NCBI GenBank assembly: GCA_031181145.1
Contig: JAPSLB010000007.1
Location: forward strand, 1 to 64,000
Reading direction: 5' to 3'
DNA: 64,000 nucleotides
Origin: Microvirga sp.
GTDB taxonomy: Bacteria > Pseudomonadota > Alphaproteobacteria > Rhizobiales > Beijerinckiaceae
In this document: positions 19,683-29,781 of the stretch, one piece after another
How the letters are laid out: the number at the start of each line of letters is the position of its first letter
How positions within the stretch are numbered: position 1 is the stretch's first letter
Notes under the pieces: model-generated
What the model saw: the letters and a program-made list of their open reading frames with translations, nothing else
Database searches by the model: none
Told to the model about the DNA's origin: nothing
Program-made: the position numbers and the translations under genes

Positions 19683-20801
19683 ATGAGAGTTACTGTTGAG
19701 CGCGCCGCTCTTTTGAAGGCGCTGGGGCACGTGCACCGCGTCGTCGAGCGCCGCAACACCATCCCGATCCTGTCGAACGTGCTTCTGCGCGCCGAGGACG
19801 GTTCCTTGCGCCTGCGCGCGACCGACCTGGATATCGAGGTGACGGAGACGATCCCCGCCGAGATCACGGAGGCAGGCTCGACCACGGTGCCCGCCTACAT
19901 GATCTACGACATCGTGCGAAAGCTGCCCGAAGGCGCGCAGGTCTCGCTGGAGATGACGGCGGATATGGGCCAGATGCAGATCCGCTCGGGCCGCTCGCGC
20001 TTCATGCTGCAGGCGCTGCCGGAAAGCGACTTTCCGGATCTCGCCGCCGGCGATCTTCCGCACCGCTTCACGCTGGCGGCGAGCGACCTCAAGCGCCTGA
20101 TCGAGAAGACGCAGTTCGCGATCTCGACGGAAGAAACACGCTACTACCTCAACGGCATCTATCTCCACACGCTGGACGTGGGCGGCTCGCTCATGATGCG
20201 GGCGGTTGCCACCGACGGGCATCGCCTCGCCCGCGTGGAGCTTCCCGCCCCTGCCGGCTCGGAAGGCATGCCCGGCGTGATCGTCCCCCGCAAGGCCGTG
20301 GCCGAGATCGTCAAGCTCGTCGAGGACGGCTCGGAGAACATCACCGTGGAGCTGTCCTCCGCGAAGGTCCGCCTGACTTTCGACGGCGTGGTTCTGACCT
20401 CCAAGCTCATCGACGGCACCTTCCCCGATTATCAGCGCGTCATCCCGGCCGGCAACGACAAGATCCTCGTGGTCGAACGCGGCGACTTCGCCAAGGCCGT
20501 CGACCGCGTCTCCACGATCTCCTCGGAGCGCGGCCGCGCCGTGAAGCTGGCGCTCGCCGACGGGCGTCTGACTCTCACCGTCAACAACCCGGATTCCGGC
20601 AGCGCGACGGAAGAGATCGAGGTCGATTACGACTCCGCCCCGATCGATATCGGCTTCAATGCCCGCTACCTCCTCGACATCACGGCCCAGCTCGACGGCG
20701 ATACCGCCCTGTTCAAGCTCGCCGATCCCGGCTCGCCCACCGTCATCCAGGACCGCGAGGGTGCAACCGCGCTCTACGTTCTGATGCCGATGCGCGTCTA
20801 A
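19683..20801 (+). CDS. dnaN: DNA polymerase III sliding clamp, beta subunit
   Basis: 372 residues with three clamp domains, beginning MRVTVERAALLKALGHVHRVVERRNTIPILSNVLL cut here to its recognisable core RRNTIPILSN. GFNARYLLDI and the C-terminal ALYVLMPMRV match the hydrophobic partner-binding pocket region. The clamp tethers Pol III and other proteins to DNA. The dnaA-dnaN-recF-gyrB order is the ancestral replication cluster. Confidence 0.98.
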   Translation: MRVTVERAALLKALGHVHRVVERRNTIPILSNVLLRAEDGSLRLRATDLDIEVTETIPAEITEAGSTTVPAYMIYDIVRKLPEGAQVSLEMTADMGQMQIRSGRSRFMLQALPESDFPDLAAGDLPHRFTLAASDLKRLIEKTQFAISTEETRYYLNGIYLHTLDVGGSLMMRAVATDGHRLARVELPAPAGSEGMPGVIVPRKAVAEIVKLVEDGSENITVELSSAKVRLTFDGVVLTSKLIDGTFPDYQRVIPAGNDKILVVERGDFAKAVDRVSTISSERGRAVKLALADGRLTLTVNNPDSGSATEEIEVDYDSAPIDIGFNARYLLDITAQLDGDTALFKLADPGSPTVIQDREGATALYVLMPMRV

Positions 20802-20817
20802 TCATCACAAGCATCAT

Positions 20818-20960
20818 CCCGGGTTTGCGCAGCAGAGCCCGGGATCGCTTTCAGAACTTTATTTCTCGTCATCACCGGCCTTGTGCCGGTGATCTCGTTT
20901 CCTAAGGACATTGCGCTTCTCCTCGTCCCCATGGCCGGGACAAGCCCGGCCGTGGGGAAG
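20818..20960. repeat. Palindromic REP-like units between dnaN and recF
   Basis: Three adjacent imperfect palindromes: CCCGGGTTTGC...GCCCGGG (20818-20842), CATCACCGGCC-TTGT-GCCGGTGATC (about 20869-20894) and CCATGGCCGGGACAAGCCCGGCCGTGG within 20928-20955. Units 2 and 3 share the frame CTCGTC...CCGG..TTGT/ACAA..CCGG with those at 60203 and 60267. They fill the 241-bp gap. Confidence 0.7.
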
Positions 20961-21042
20961 AATGACCTCGCGATCATGAGAAGAGCGGTTAGGCCGCGCC
21001 GGCGCTTGATCTTTCGGGCCGGCTCCTGAAAGAAGATCGCGC

Positions 21043-22203
21043 ATGTCCTCCTCGTCCGCCCTCGCGTCCCGAATCGTTCGCCTGATCCTCCAGGATTTTC
21101 GCACCTATGCGACCCTGGATCTCGCCGTCTCGCGCCGGCTCGTGGCGCTCGTGGGCGAGAACGGGGCCGGCAAAACGAACGTGCTGGAGGCCATCTCCAT
21201 GTTCATGCCCGGACGCGGCCTGCGCCGTGCCGAGCTCGGCGACATGGCGCGCCAGGGCGGGCCGGGCTCGTTCGCCATCTCGCTTACCCTTGATACCTCC
21301 TACGGCGAGCACCGGCTCGGCACGGGACTCGAGCCGCAGGGCGAAGCGGCCCGCGCCTCGCGCCTCTGCCGCATCGACGGCATGGCGGCCTCCTCGCCGA
21401 CCGCCTTCGCCGAGTTCCTGCGGGTCGTCTGGCTCACGCCCGACCTCGATGCGCTGTTTCGTGGACCTGCCGGCGACCGCCGCCGCTTCCTCGACCGCCT
21501 AGTCCTCGCGGTCGATTCGGAGCACGGCACGCGGGTGAATGCGCTCGAGCGTGCGTTGCGCTCCCGCAACCGTGTGCTGGAGGAGAATCCCGACGACCGG
21601 CTCTGGCTCGACGCCCTGGAACGCGAGGTTGCAGAGCTTGCCATTGCGGTCGCCGCCGCGCGCCGCGAAACCGTGGATCGACTCGCAGCCCTGATCCTTG
21701 AGACGCGCGAGGAGGAATCTCCCTTCCCCTTCGCCACGATGAGCCTCGAGGGGGAGATCGATGCCTTAACCGCCACGCTTCCCGCCGTCGACGCGGAGGA
21801 CCGCTACCGCGCGATCCTGCGCGACAACCGCACGCGTGACCGCGCCGCCGGACGCACCCTCGTGGGGCCGCAGGCTTCCGACCTGCTCGTGCGCCATGGA
21901 CCCAAGGACATTGCGGCCAATACCGCCTCCACCGGCGAACAGAAGGCGCTCCTCATCGGCCTCGTGCTCGCCCATGCGCGGCTGGTGGCCAGCATGAGCG
22001 GCATCGCTCCCTTCGTGCTTCTGGACGAGGTGGCGGCCCATCTCGATCCGCGCCGCCGCGCGGGCCTCTTTGCAGAGCTGGAAAAGCTGGGCGGACAGGT
22101 CTGGATGACGGGCGCGGATCCAGGCCTCTTCGCCGAGCTCGAAGGCCGGGCGGATGTGCTCCAAGTCTCCCCCGGCGTGATTGAACCCATCACAATTCTT
22201 TGA
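21043..22203 (+). CDS. recF: DNA replication and repair protein RecF
   Basis: 386 residues, an SMC-like ATPase. N-terminal LILQDFRTYATLDL is followed by Walker A GENGAGKTNVLEAISM; the signature motif is in NTASTGEQKALLIGLVLAHA and Walker B/D-loop in FVLLDEVAAHLDPRRRAGLF. RecF helps load RecA at gaps during replication repair. It lies third in the dnaA cluster, separated from dnaN by REP-like repeats, so it may have its own promoter. Confidence 0.97.
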   Translation: MSSSSALASRIVRLILQDFRTYATLDLAVSRRLVALVGENGAGKTNVLEAISMFMPGRGLRRAELGDMARQGGPGSFAISLTLDTSYGEHRLGTGLEPQGEAARASRLCRIDGMAASSPTAFAEFLRVVWLTPDLDALFRGPAGDRRRFLDRLVLAVDSEHGTRVNALERALRSRNRVLEENPDDRLWLDALEREVAELAIAVAAARRETVDRLAALILETREEESPFPFATMSLEGEIDALTATLPAVDAEDRYRAILRDNRTRDRAAGRTLVGPQASDLLVRHGPKDIAANTASTGEQKALLIGLVLAHARLVASMSGIAPFVLLDEVAAHLDPRRRAGLFAELEKLGGQVWMTGADPGLFAELEGRADVLQVSPGVIEPITIL

Positions 22204-22268
22204 TGGCGCGGAAGGCTGTTCCGGCATATGACAGAGGCGTAACAGCATTTCCTTCACCGGTGACCGTC

Positions 22269-22883
22269 ATGGAACCCACAGGCCTGATCCTGTTTTCGTC
22301 CGCCCTCTTCATCGCCGCCGCCTCTCCGGGGCCGGGGATCGCCGCCATCGTGGCGCGAGTGCTGGGGCGCGGCCCGAAGGAAGCCGTACCGTTCAGCATC
22401 GGAATCGCGCTGGGCGACGTGGTGTGGCTCACCTGTGCGGTCCTGGGCCTTGCCGCCCTGGCCCAGACTTTTCATGAGGTCTTCCTGGCGATCAAGTACG
22501 CCGGTGCGGCCTATCTGCTCTATCTCGCGTACAAGCTCTGGACGGCCCCAGCCACGGCGCGGGAGGTCGAGGCCGAGCAGAGGGCCGAGCATCCGGCCAG
22601 GCTTCTGCTGGGCGGGCTGGCGCTCACCCTGGGCAATCCGAAGACCATGGTGTTCTATCTGGCACTTCTGCCCACGTTCCTCGATCTCACGCGGATCACG
22701 GTCTTGGGCTACACGGAACTCGCTCTCGCCACCCTGACCGTACTGGCGGTGGTGTTCGGCGGCTATATCGCGCTTGCAAGCCGCGCGCGCAGGCTCTTCA
22801 CAAGCCCCGGCGCCATCCGCATTCTCAACCGCTTCACGGGAATGGTCATGGCTGGCGCGGCGGCTGCCGTCGCGGCCCGCTGA
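22269..22883 (+). CDS. LysE/RhtB-family amino acid exporter
   Basis: 204 residues with about six helices. The family motif SPGPGIAAIVARVLGRGPKEAV follows the first helix; ALTLGNPKTMVFYLALLPTFL in the second half is also typical. Such proteins export amino acids or homoserine lactones by proton motive force; the substrate is unknown. The ATG at 22269 puts the first helix (LILFSSALFIAAA) at the N-terminus; an in-frame start at 22200 overlaps recF and adds non-membrane residues. Confidence 0.88.
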   Translation: MEPTGLILFSSALFIAAASPGPGIAAIVARVLGRGPKEAVPFSIGIALGDVVWLTCAVLGLAALAQTFHEVFLAIKYAGAAYLLYLAYKLWTAPATAREVEAEQRAEHPARLLLGGLALTLGNPKTMVFYLALLPTFLDLTRITVLGYTELALATLTVLAVVFGGYIALASRARRLFTSPGAIRILNRFTGMVMAGAAAAVAAR

Positions 22884-22893
22884 CCGATCATCG

Positions 22894-23055
22894 GTGACGG
22901 CAATCGCCCGGTTTCTGCTCTGGTCGTGCTTGAGCCTTGCCTGTGCATTCGCCTTTCATGAGCGTTACTGGCGCTGGCAGGGCTGTTTCAACGGGCTTGG
23001 CCGCTGCTACGATACGGAAGCTGGCGTGATGGTCGAACAGGCCGGTCCGATCTGA
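22894..23055 (+). CDS. 53-residue membrane-anchored small protein
   Basis: A GTG-started frame of 53 residues directly after the LysE gene. The N-terminus AIARFLLWSCLSLACAFAF is one hydrophobic helix, probably a signal anchor; then come an aromatic patch HERYWRWQGCF, two Cys (GCFNGLGRCYD) and the tail VMVEQAGPI. The amphipathic layout, Trp/Cys pattern and lack of an overlapping better frame suggest a real conserved short protein. Function unknown; the two outside Cys might form a periplasmic disulfide. Confidence 0.6.
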   Translation: MTAIARFLLWSCLSLACAFAFHERYWRWQGCFNGLGRCYDTEAGVMVEQAGPI

Positions 23056-23177
23056 GGAACGCTGGCGCTTGTTTCCGGCCTTCTCGCACTGAGCAGATTC
23101 CGCCGCCTCCTGAGACAAAGAACCACCCCTCGAAGACCCTGAAACGGCACTTTTCCGTGGATTTTTGCCTCCCTTTT

Positions 23178-23206
23178 CACGCGCGCGTGGGCGCGCGGGG
23201 GTGAAA
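23178..23206. other. Alternating CG hairpin upstream of gyrB
   Basis: CACGCGCGCGTG (23178-23189) is a perfect palindrome of alternating purine-pyrimidine; a GGCGCGCG run follows and the segment is bracketed by TTTCAC (23175-23180) and GTGAAA (23201-23206). Such tracts can form cruciform or Z-DNA under negative supercoiling. About 90 bases before the gyrB start. Confidence 0.4.
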
Positions 23207-23239
23207 TTTCAACCAATCGTCACTAAATATCTGATCTGA

Positions 23240-25723
<2,484 letters not shown>

Positions 25724-26071
25724 GGGATGTGCCGCGGTTTCGTTCAGACACCTGTAAGTCCGGCTCGAACGCGCGGATGATCGATTCGGTTTGCAGGGAA
25801 ACCTGACTCAAGTCCGTATCACGACATCACAAACCGCGAATAACCATACCTCGGCCTCCCATCGGGAGGCCTTTTTACTCTCGGGTCTACATCTCATGAA
25901 CGTCTGATCGACGCTCGTGACCCGACTACCGCGCAATGGCTGGGAAGTGCCAGTTTGAGACCTTCCGAGCGTGGAGGCCGTTGCTTGCCATACCCATCAA
26001 TGGCTTACAGCAGGAATTTCGGGTAATGGCCGTCTATGGAACTGGAGGCAGCGTATTCGAGCGGGAGCCGC
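25724..26071. other. Intergenic region after gyrB
   Basis: 348 bases between gyrB and the convergent small gene. It holds the gyrB terminator (25853-25876); nothing else supportable. Confidence 0.6.
25853..25876 (+). terminator. Terminator after gyrB
   Basis: An 8-bp perfect stem GGCCTCCC/GGGAGGCC (25853-25860, 25864-25871) followed by five T. Confidence 0.9.
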
Positions 26072-26317
26072 TTACCGTCCTTTTTCGAGACGCTGACCAA
26101 TCCAGTCTTGTGCCTGATCCAGGTTGGAGAAGAGCGGGTGGCTTCCGCCATCCAGCGGACCAAAGCCTGCTTCCAGGTACCATTGCCCCGGAGCCACCTC
26201 GTTCTCGTCCGACAGACGAACCAGCACCGCCACCAGCCGCTGCTCCTCATCGAGGACCATCATGCCTTCCTCGTCGAAGCCTGTCGCAACCCGTATCGGC
26301 TGGAGGGAGAAGGTCAT
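26072..26317 (-). CDS. Small acidic protein coupled to a Crp/Fnr regulator
   Basis: 81 residues, MTFSLQPIRVATGFDEEGMM..., with a probable beta-rich first half (MVLDEEQRLVAVLVRL) and an aromatic C-terminal half (GQWYLEAGFGPL, then NLDQAQDWIGQRLE). No signal peptide or Cys. Its ATG overlaps the TGA of the Crp/Fnr gene (ATGA), so it is translated with it. I do not recognise the family. It could be an accessory or target of the regulator. Confidence 0.75.
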   Translation of the reverse strand: MTFSLQPIRVATGFDEEGMMVLDEEQRLVAVLVRLSDENEVAPGQWYLEAGFGPLDGGSHPLFSNLDQAQDWIGQRLEKGR

Positions 26318-27060
26318 GCGGCAGCCTGCTTATTCTCCAGATGAAGGTAGGTCGGATCGAACTCGCCCACCTGCTTCAGTCTCTCCCAATCGGGAACGGT
26401 CAGCCGGGTTCCGTCGATCACGATCAGGCCCTCAGCCCGCATTTCCTTGAGAACCCGGTTGACGTGGACCGTCGTGAAGCCGAGCGCATCGGCAAACTCG
26501 CTCTGGGTGATCGGCAGATCGCAGGTATGGTCCTCGACAAGGCCCATGGCTTTCAGGCGCACCAGCAGCTCGCACAGCAAATGGGCCATCCGGGTGGCGC
26601 CTTCGCGCTGTCCAACATTCATCACCCATTCCCGGAAGATTGCCGCATCGATCAGGGTCTCGCGCCAGAAGGCTGCGGCGAGGCGCGGATAGCGGGTGCA
26701 GAGGTCATGCAGGACCTCATGGGGGATGAACCCGACCCGGCACGGGCTGAGGGTGCTGACGCTGTTGTCCAGCACCTTCAGGTGCAGGCTCTGGAGGTCG
26801 GGAATGTCACCGGCGATGACGAAGGAGACGATCTGGCGCTTGCCGTGGATCGTCATCTTGTAGACGCAGGCAAAGCCGCTCAGGATCAGGCAGGACCGGG
26901 AGGGGCGATCCCCCTCGCGCACGATGTCCTGATTGTCCTTGAGCATCGCAACCTGCATCGGCAAGTTTTGGAGAGCCTGCCGCTCGTCATCCGTGAGGGT
27001 AAAGATGCTCTCCAGCTTGCGGATGAGCGAATTGTATTCATGACGGAAAGGTGAGTGCAT
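26314..27060 (-). CDS. Crp/Fnr-family transcriptional regulator
   Basis: 248 residues: N-terminal cyclic-nucleotide-binding beta-roll (about 35-130, with VREGDRPSRSCLILSGFACVYK), dimer helix (AIFREWVMNVGQREGATRMAHLLCELLVRL) and C-terminal HTH LPITQSEFADALGFTTVHVNRVLKEMRAEGLI. It lacks the N-terminal Cys set of Fnr and the cAMP-contacting Arg-Thr pair of Crp is not evident, so its signal is unknown. Close to regulators common in Rhizobiales. It is divergent from another Crp/Fnr gene at 27302 across 241 bp. Confidence 0.9.
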   Translation of the reverse strand: MHSPFRHEYNSLIRKLESIFTLTDDERQALQNLPMQVAMLKDNQDIVREGDRPSRSCLILSGFACVYKMTIHGKRQIVSFVIAGDIPDLQSLHLKVLDNSVSTLSPCRVGFIPHEVLHDLCTRYPRLAAAFWRETLIDAAIFREWVMNVGQREGATRMAHLLCELLVRLKAMGLVEDHTCDLPITQSEFADALGFTTVHVNRVLKEMRAEGLIVIDGTRLTVPDWERLKQVGEFDPTYLHLENKQAAA

Positions 27061-27301
27061 GGTGAGGCTCCGCTGTCTTGCAGGCGGGAGCGCTCGGATC
27101 TCTCAGTCATCAGCGCCTGAGATCGATGGCTGATAATAAGATCACCATAGCATACAAATGAATGACTGTCTTAGATCTATGTTAGCCCTAGCATATAACT
27201 TCATCGATCAAACCTGACGCGTCTGTGATGGCGTAATTTCGCAGAAGCGCCTTTGTGGAACCGCCCCCTGGGATGCGCGTTACGGAGGCGAGGGTGTCGC
27301 C

Positions 27302-28039
27302 ATGCCCCATGCTCCGCAAGCGGATCATCGCACCAACCGGCTCCTGGCCGCTCTGGAGCCCGAGGACTTCGCGCTTCTGGAGCCCCACCTCGAGATCCTC
27401 GAGCTCAAGCGCGGTCAGGTGCTCTACGAGGCGGGTGACGTCGTTCGCTACGCCTACTTCCCTCATGATGCGATGGTCTCTCTGGTGAATGTCATGGAGG
27501 ACGGTGGCACCGTCGAGGTAGGGCTGTTCGGGCGCGAGGGGGTCCTGGGTCTTCTGGGGGCGCTCGTGACGCGGGAAGCCTTTGGGCGCTATATCGTACA
27601 ATTGTCTGGCACCGCCTCGCGCATCTCCTTCGAGCGCCTGGACGAGGTCAGGAATGCCTGCCCCAACCTCCGGCAGCTGATCATGCGCTACGGCGAGGCC
27701 CTGCTCGCCCAGACGTTCCAGACCGTCTCGTGCAATGCGGTTCATGTGGTGGAAGCCCGCTGCTGCCGCTGGATCCTCAGCATGCACGACCGGGCTGATC
27801 AGGACACCTTGCCCCTCACCCACGAGTTTCTAAGCGAGATGCTGGGGGTGCAACGTTCCTCGGTGAGCGTGGTGACGCGCACGTTGCAGACGGCAGGGCT
27901 GATTCAGCAGAGCCGAGGGGGTATCACGGTGATTGATCGGGCTGGCCTCGAAGAGACAGCATGCGAATGCTACGCCAAGATCCGGCGGATCTATCAGCGC
28001 CTGCTGCCCGGCACGTACCCACAGCCGCCGACCCGCTAG
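27302..28039 (+). CDS. Crp/Fnr-family transcriptional regulator
   Basis: 245 residues. The effector domain (20-125) includes LELKRGQVLYEAGDVVRYAYFPHDAMVSL and EVGLFGREGVLGLLGAL; the HTH is LPLTHEFLSEMLGVQRSSVSVVTRTLQTAGLI. Cys residues are clustered around VSCNAVHVVEARCCRWIL, in the dimerisation helix, not at the Fnr iron-sulfur positions. The effector is unknown. It differs strongly from the divergent Crp/Fnr protein, so the pair is not a recent duplication. Confidence 0.9.
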   Translation: MPHAPQADHRTNRLLAALEPEDFALLEPHLEILELKRGQVLYEAGDVVRYAYFPHDAMVSLVNVMEDGGTVEVGLFGREGVLGLLGALVTREAFGRYIVQLSGTASRISFERLDEVRNACPNLRQLIMRYGEALLAQTFQTVSCNAVHVVEARCCRWILSMHDRADQDTLPLTHEFLSEMLGVQRSSVSVVTRTLQTAGLIQQSRGGITVIDRAGLEETACECYAKIRRIYQRLLPGTYPQPPTR

Positions 28040-28425
28040 AGGATCCCCAGGGTCCGGGGAAGCTCCCATTCTGAGAGATGAAACCCGTCCGATGCGTTAG
28101 CGCATCGTGCGGAAAAAGTGGCCCCGGTTTTCGCTGCCGCGGCCCTTCGGGTCCGCCCCCGACGATGCGCTGCCTCAAGAGGGAGCGTCGGATTGATCCC
28201 AAACGTGCGAGTCCACTTTTCACGTCCGATGCTTTAGAGACGCTGCGGATCTTGCCTCGCTCTTCTCGGACGGCCCGAACATCGTCGGACAGATGCTGAC
28301 CCCTATGACTGGCTCCGTGATCACGACAGGAGCTGCCCGGTCCCGGGCAGCTTGAGAAGGATGCTTACCCAGCCTGCCCGAGCGGTGCAGATTGAGGTTG
28401 GCAAGGTGCCTACCTCGCACCGAAC
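28040..28425. other. Intergenic region with repeat and hairpin
   Basis: 386 bases between convergent genes. It contains repeat copy B (28098-28237) and a perfect 22-bp hairpin (AGCTGCCCGG/CCGGGCAGCT, 28331-28352) without a T-run that could act as a bidirectional transcript end. No protein-like frame. Confidence 0.6.
28098..28237 (+). repeat. Dispersed Rhizobiales-type intergenic repeat, copy B (full)
   Basis: 140 bases from TAGCGCATCGTGCGG to CGTCCGATGCTTTAG. It includes GGCCCTTCGGGTCCGC in the middle and GATTGATCCCAAACGTGCGA to the right. Copy C at 31191 is its inverted counterpart. Confidence 0.8.
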
Positions 28426-29283
28426 TCAGACGTGCCGTGAGATGAACTCCGAAATCTCCTGCGCGATCTCCCGGGCATGGGTCTCGAGCGCGAAATGCCC
28501 GGTCTCGAGGAGCCGGACGGTCGCGTTTGGCACATCGCGCAGGAACGCCTCCGCACCTTCCGGTCGGAAGAACGGGTCGTGCCTTCCCCAGATGGCGAGC
28601 AAGGGCGGCTGGTGTTTCCTGAGGTACGCCTGAAACGACGGATAGGCCGAGATGTTGTTCCGGTAGTCCAACATCAGATCAAGCTGTACATCCGCATTTC
28701 CGGGGCGTGACAGATAATAATTGTCCAGGCCCGGACCGTCCGGGGAGATTAGTGACGGATCCTCGACGCCATGTTGGTACTGAAACCAGGTTGTCTCCGG
28801 CTGGAGGAGGACCTTGAGGGCGTCTCTCCGCACCGGGCCCGGATCGTCCCAGTAGGCTCGAACCGGATCGAATGCTTCGCTGAGTCCTTCAACATAGGCA
28901 TTGCCGTTCTGACTGATGACAGCGCTGATGCGCTCCGGATGGGCGCTCGCCAGACGAAACCCGACCGGCGCACCGTAGTCGAATATGTAGAGAGCGAAGC
29001 GTTCGAGCCCCACCGTTTCCGTGAATCGGCCGATCACTTCGGCCAAGTGGTCGAACGTGTAGGCGAAGCGCGACCGGTCGGGCTGGGCCGAGCGGCCAAA
29101 TCCGGGAAGGTCCGGAGCCATCAAGCGGAAGCGATCTGCCAAGAGCGGCATGAAGTTACGGAACATGTGGCTTGAGGTGGGAAAGCCATGCAGCAGAAGA
29201 ATCGCAGGAGCATCCGCTGACCCGGCCGACCTGTAGAAGATCGGAACCCCATCCACGTCGACGGTCCTGTACTGAACGGTCAT
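28426..29283 (-). CDS. Alpha/beta hydrolase, haloalkane dehalogenase/epoxide hydrolase type
   Basis: 285 residues. LLLHGFPTSSHMFRNFMPLL gives the oxyanion HGFP motif, APDLPGFGRS the usual following strand, and the nucleophile elbow reads IFDYGAPVG, with Asp instead of Ser. Asp nucleophiles mark haloalkane dehalogenases and epoxide hydrolases. The acid is in WGRHDPFF and the His in ETGHFALETHA. The cap domain contains several aromatic residues. Substrate unknown. I chose the ATG at 29283, with GGAG six bases upstream; ATGs at 29286-29295 are alternatives. A truncated dehydrogenase follows upstream. Confidence 0.85.
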   Translation of the reverse strand: MTVQYRTVDVDGVPIFYRSAGSADAPAILLLHGFPTSSHMFRNFMPLLADRFRLMAPDLPGFGRSAQPDRSRFAYTFDHLAEVIGRFTETVGLERFALYIFDYGAPVGFRLASAHPERISAVISQNGNAYVEGLSEAFDPVRAYWDDPGPVRRDALKVLLQPETTWFQYQHGVEDPSLISPDGPGLDNYYLSRPGNADVQLDLMLDYRNNISAYPSFQAYLRKHQPPLLAIWGRHDPFFRPEGAEAFLRDVPNATVRLLETGHFALETHAREIAQEISEFISRHV

Positions 29284-29344
29284 CATCATCTCCATGAGGG
29301 TGGGTGCCCTTTCGTCATCGGAAAGGCACCCGGTGAGAAGGACA

Positions 29345-29605
29345 TCAGGCGGCCGACGGGAAGTCGGTCGAAACGGAAACCGGTCGCCATGCGGCGAGGA
29401 TCTCTGCGTCCGAGAGATGCTTGGCTTCGATTGCGGCGATCGTATCGCTGCCGAGTGGCAGCCTCACCGGCGGATTGGGAGCGTCGACGAGAGCCACGAC
29501 GGCCTCCGCCAGTCTCTCGGGATCGCCCGGCTGGTGGTGGCTGATCTGCGCTGCCTTTGAACGCACCGCATATGATGTCCTCGCGCCGTCATGTTCATGA
29601 CGTGA
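29345..29605 (-). pseudogene. C-terminal remnant of a short-chain dehydrogenase
   Basis: About 76 codons ending at 29345 match the C-terminal end of a classical SDR subfamily: AAQISHHQPGDPERLAEAVV, LVDAPNPPVRLPLGSDT, AAIEAKHLSDAEILAAWR and VSVSTDF. The Rossmann fold and the YxxxK catalytic site that should precede are absent; the sequence before about 29575 is unrelated. So the gene lost roughly two thirds from its 5' end. The deletion breakpoint is next to the palindromic operator-like sequence at 29693. Confidence 0.75.
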
Positions 29606-29692
29606 CATCCTCCTCCCGGCCGCACGGCAGGCTGCCTCAAACCTGCAGAAGCCCTTCAGGACCGGCTTGACGTACATTATACGTTTCGGCTA

Positions 29693-29710
29693 CGTATAGT
29701 ATACTATACG
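29693..29710. promoter_or_regulatory. 18-bp perfect palindrome, operator-like
   Basis: CGTATAGTATACTATACG is a perfect palindrome. A third copy of the half-site, CGTATAATG, occurs in reverse 10 bases to the left (29675-29683). It lies 72 bases before the AztD-like gene and upstream of the broken SDR. The geometry resembles TetR-family operators. Confidence 0.6.
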
Positions 29711-29781
29711 CGAACTTGGCCGCTCCGAGAAGCTGCTGGACGCCAAACCGCTTCCACCCCACACGCAGAAAGGAAGGTCTC

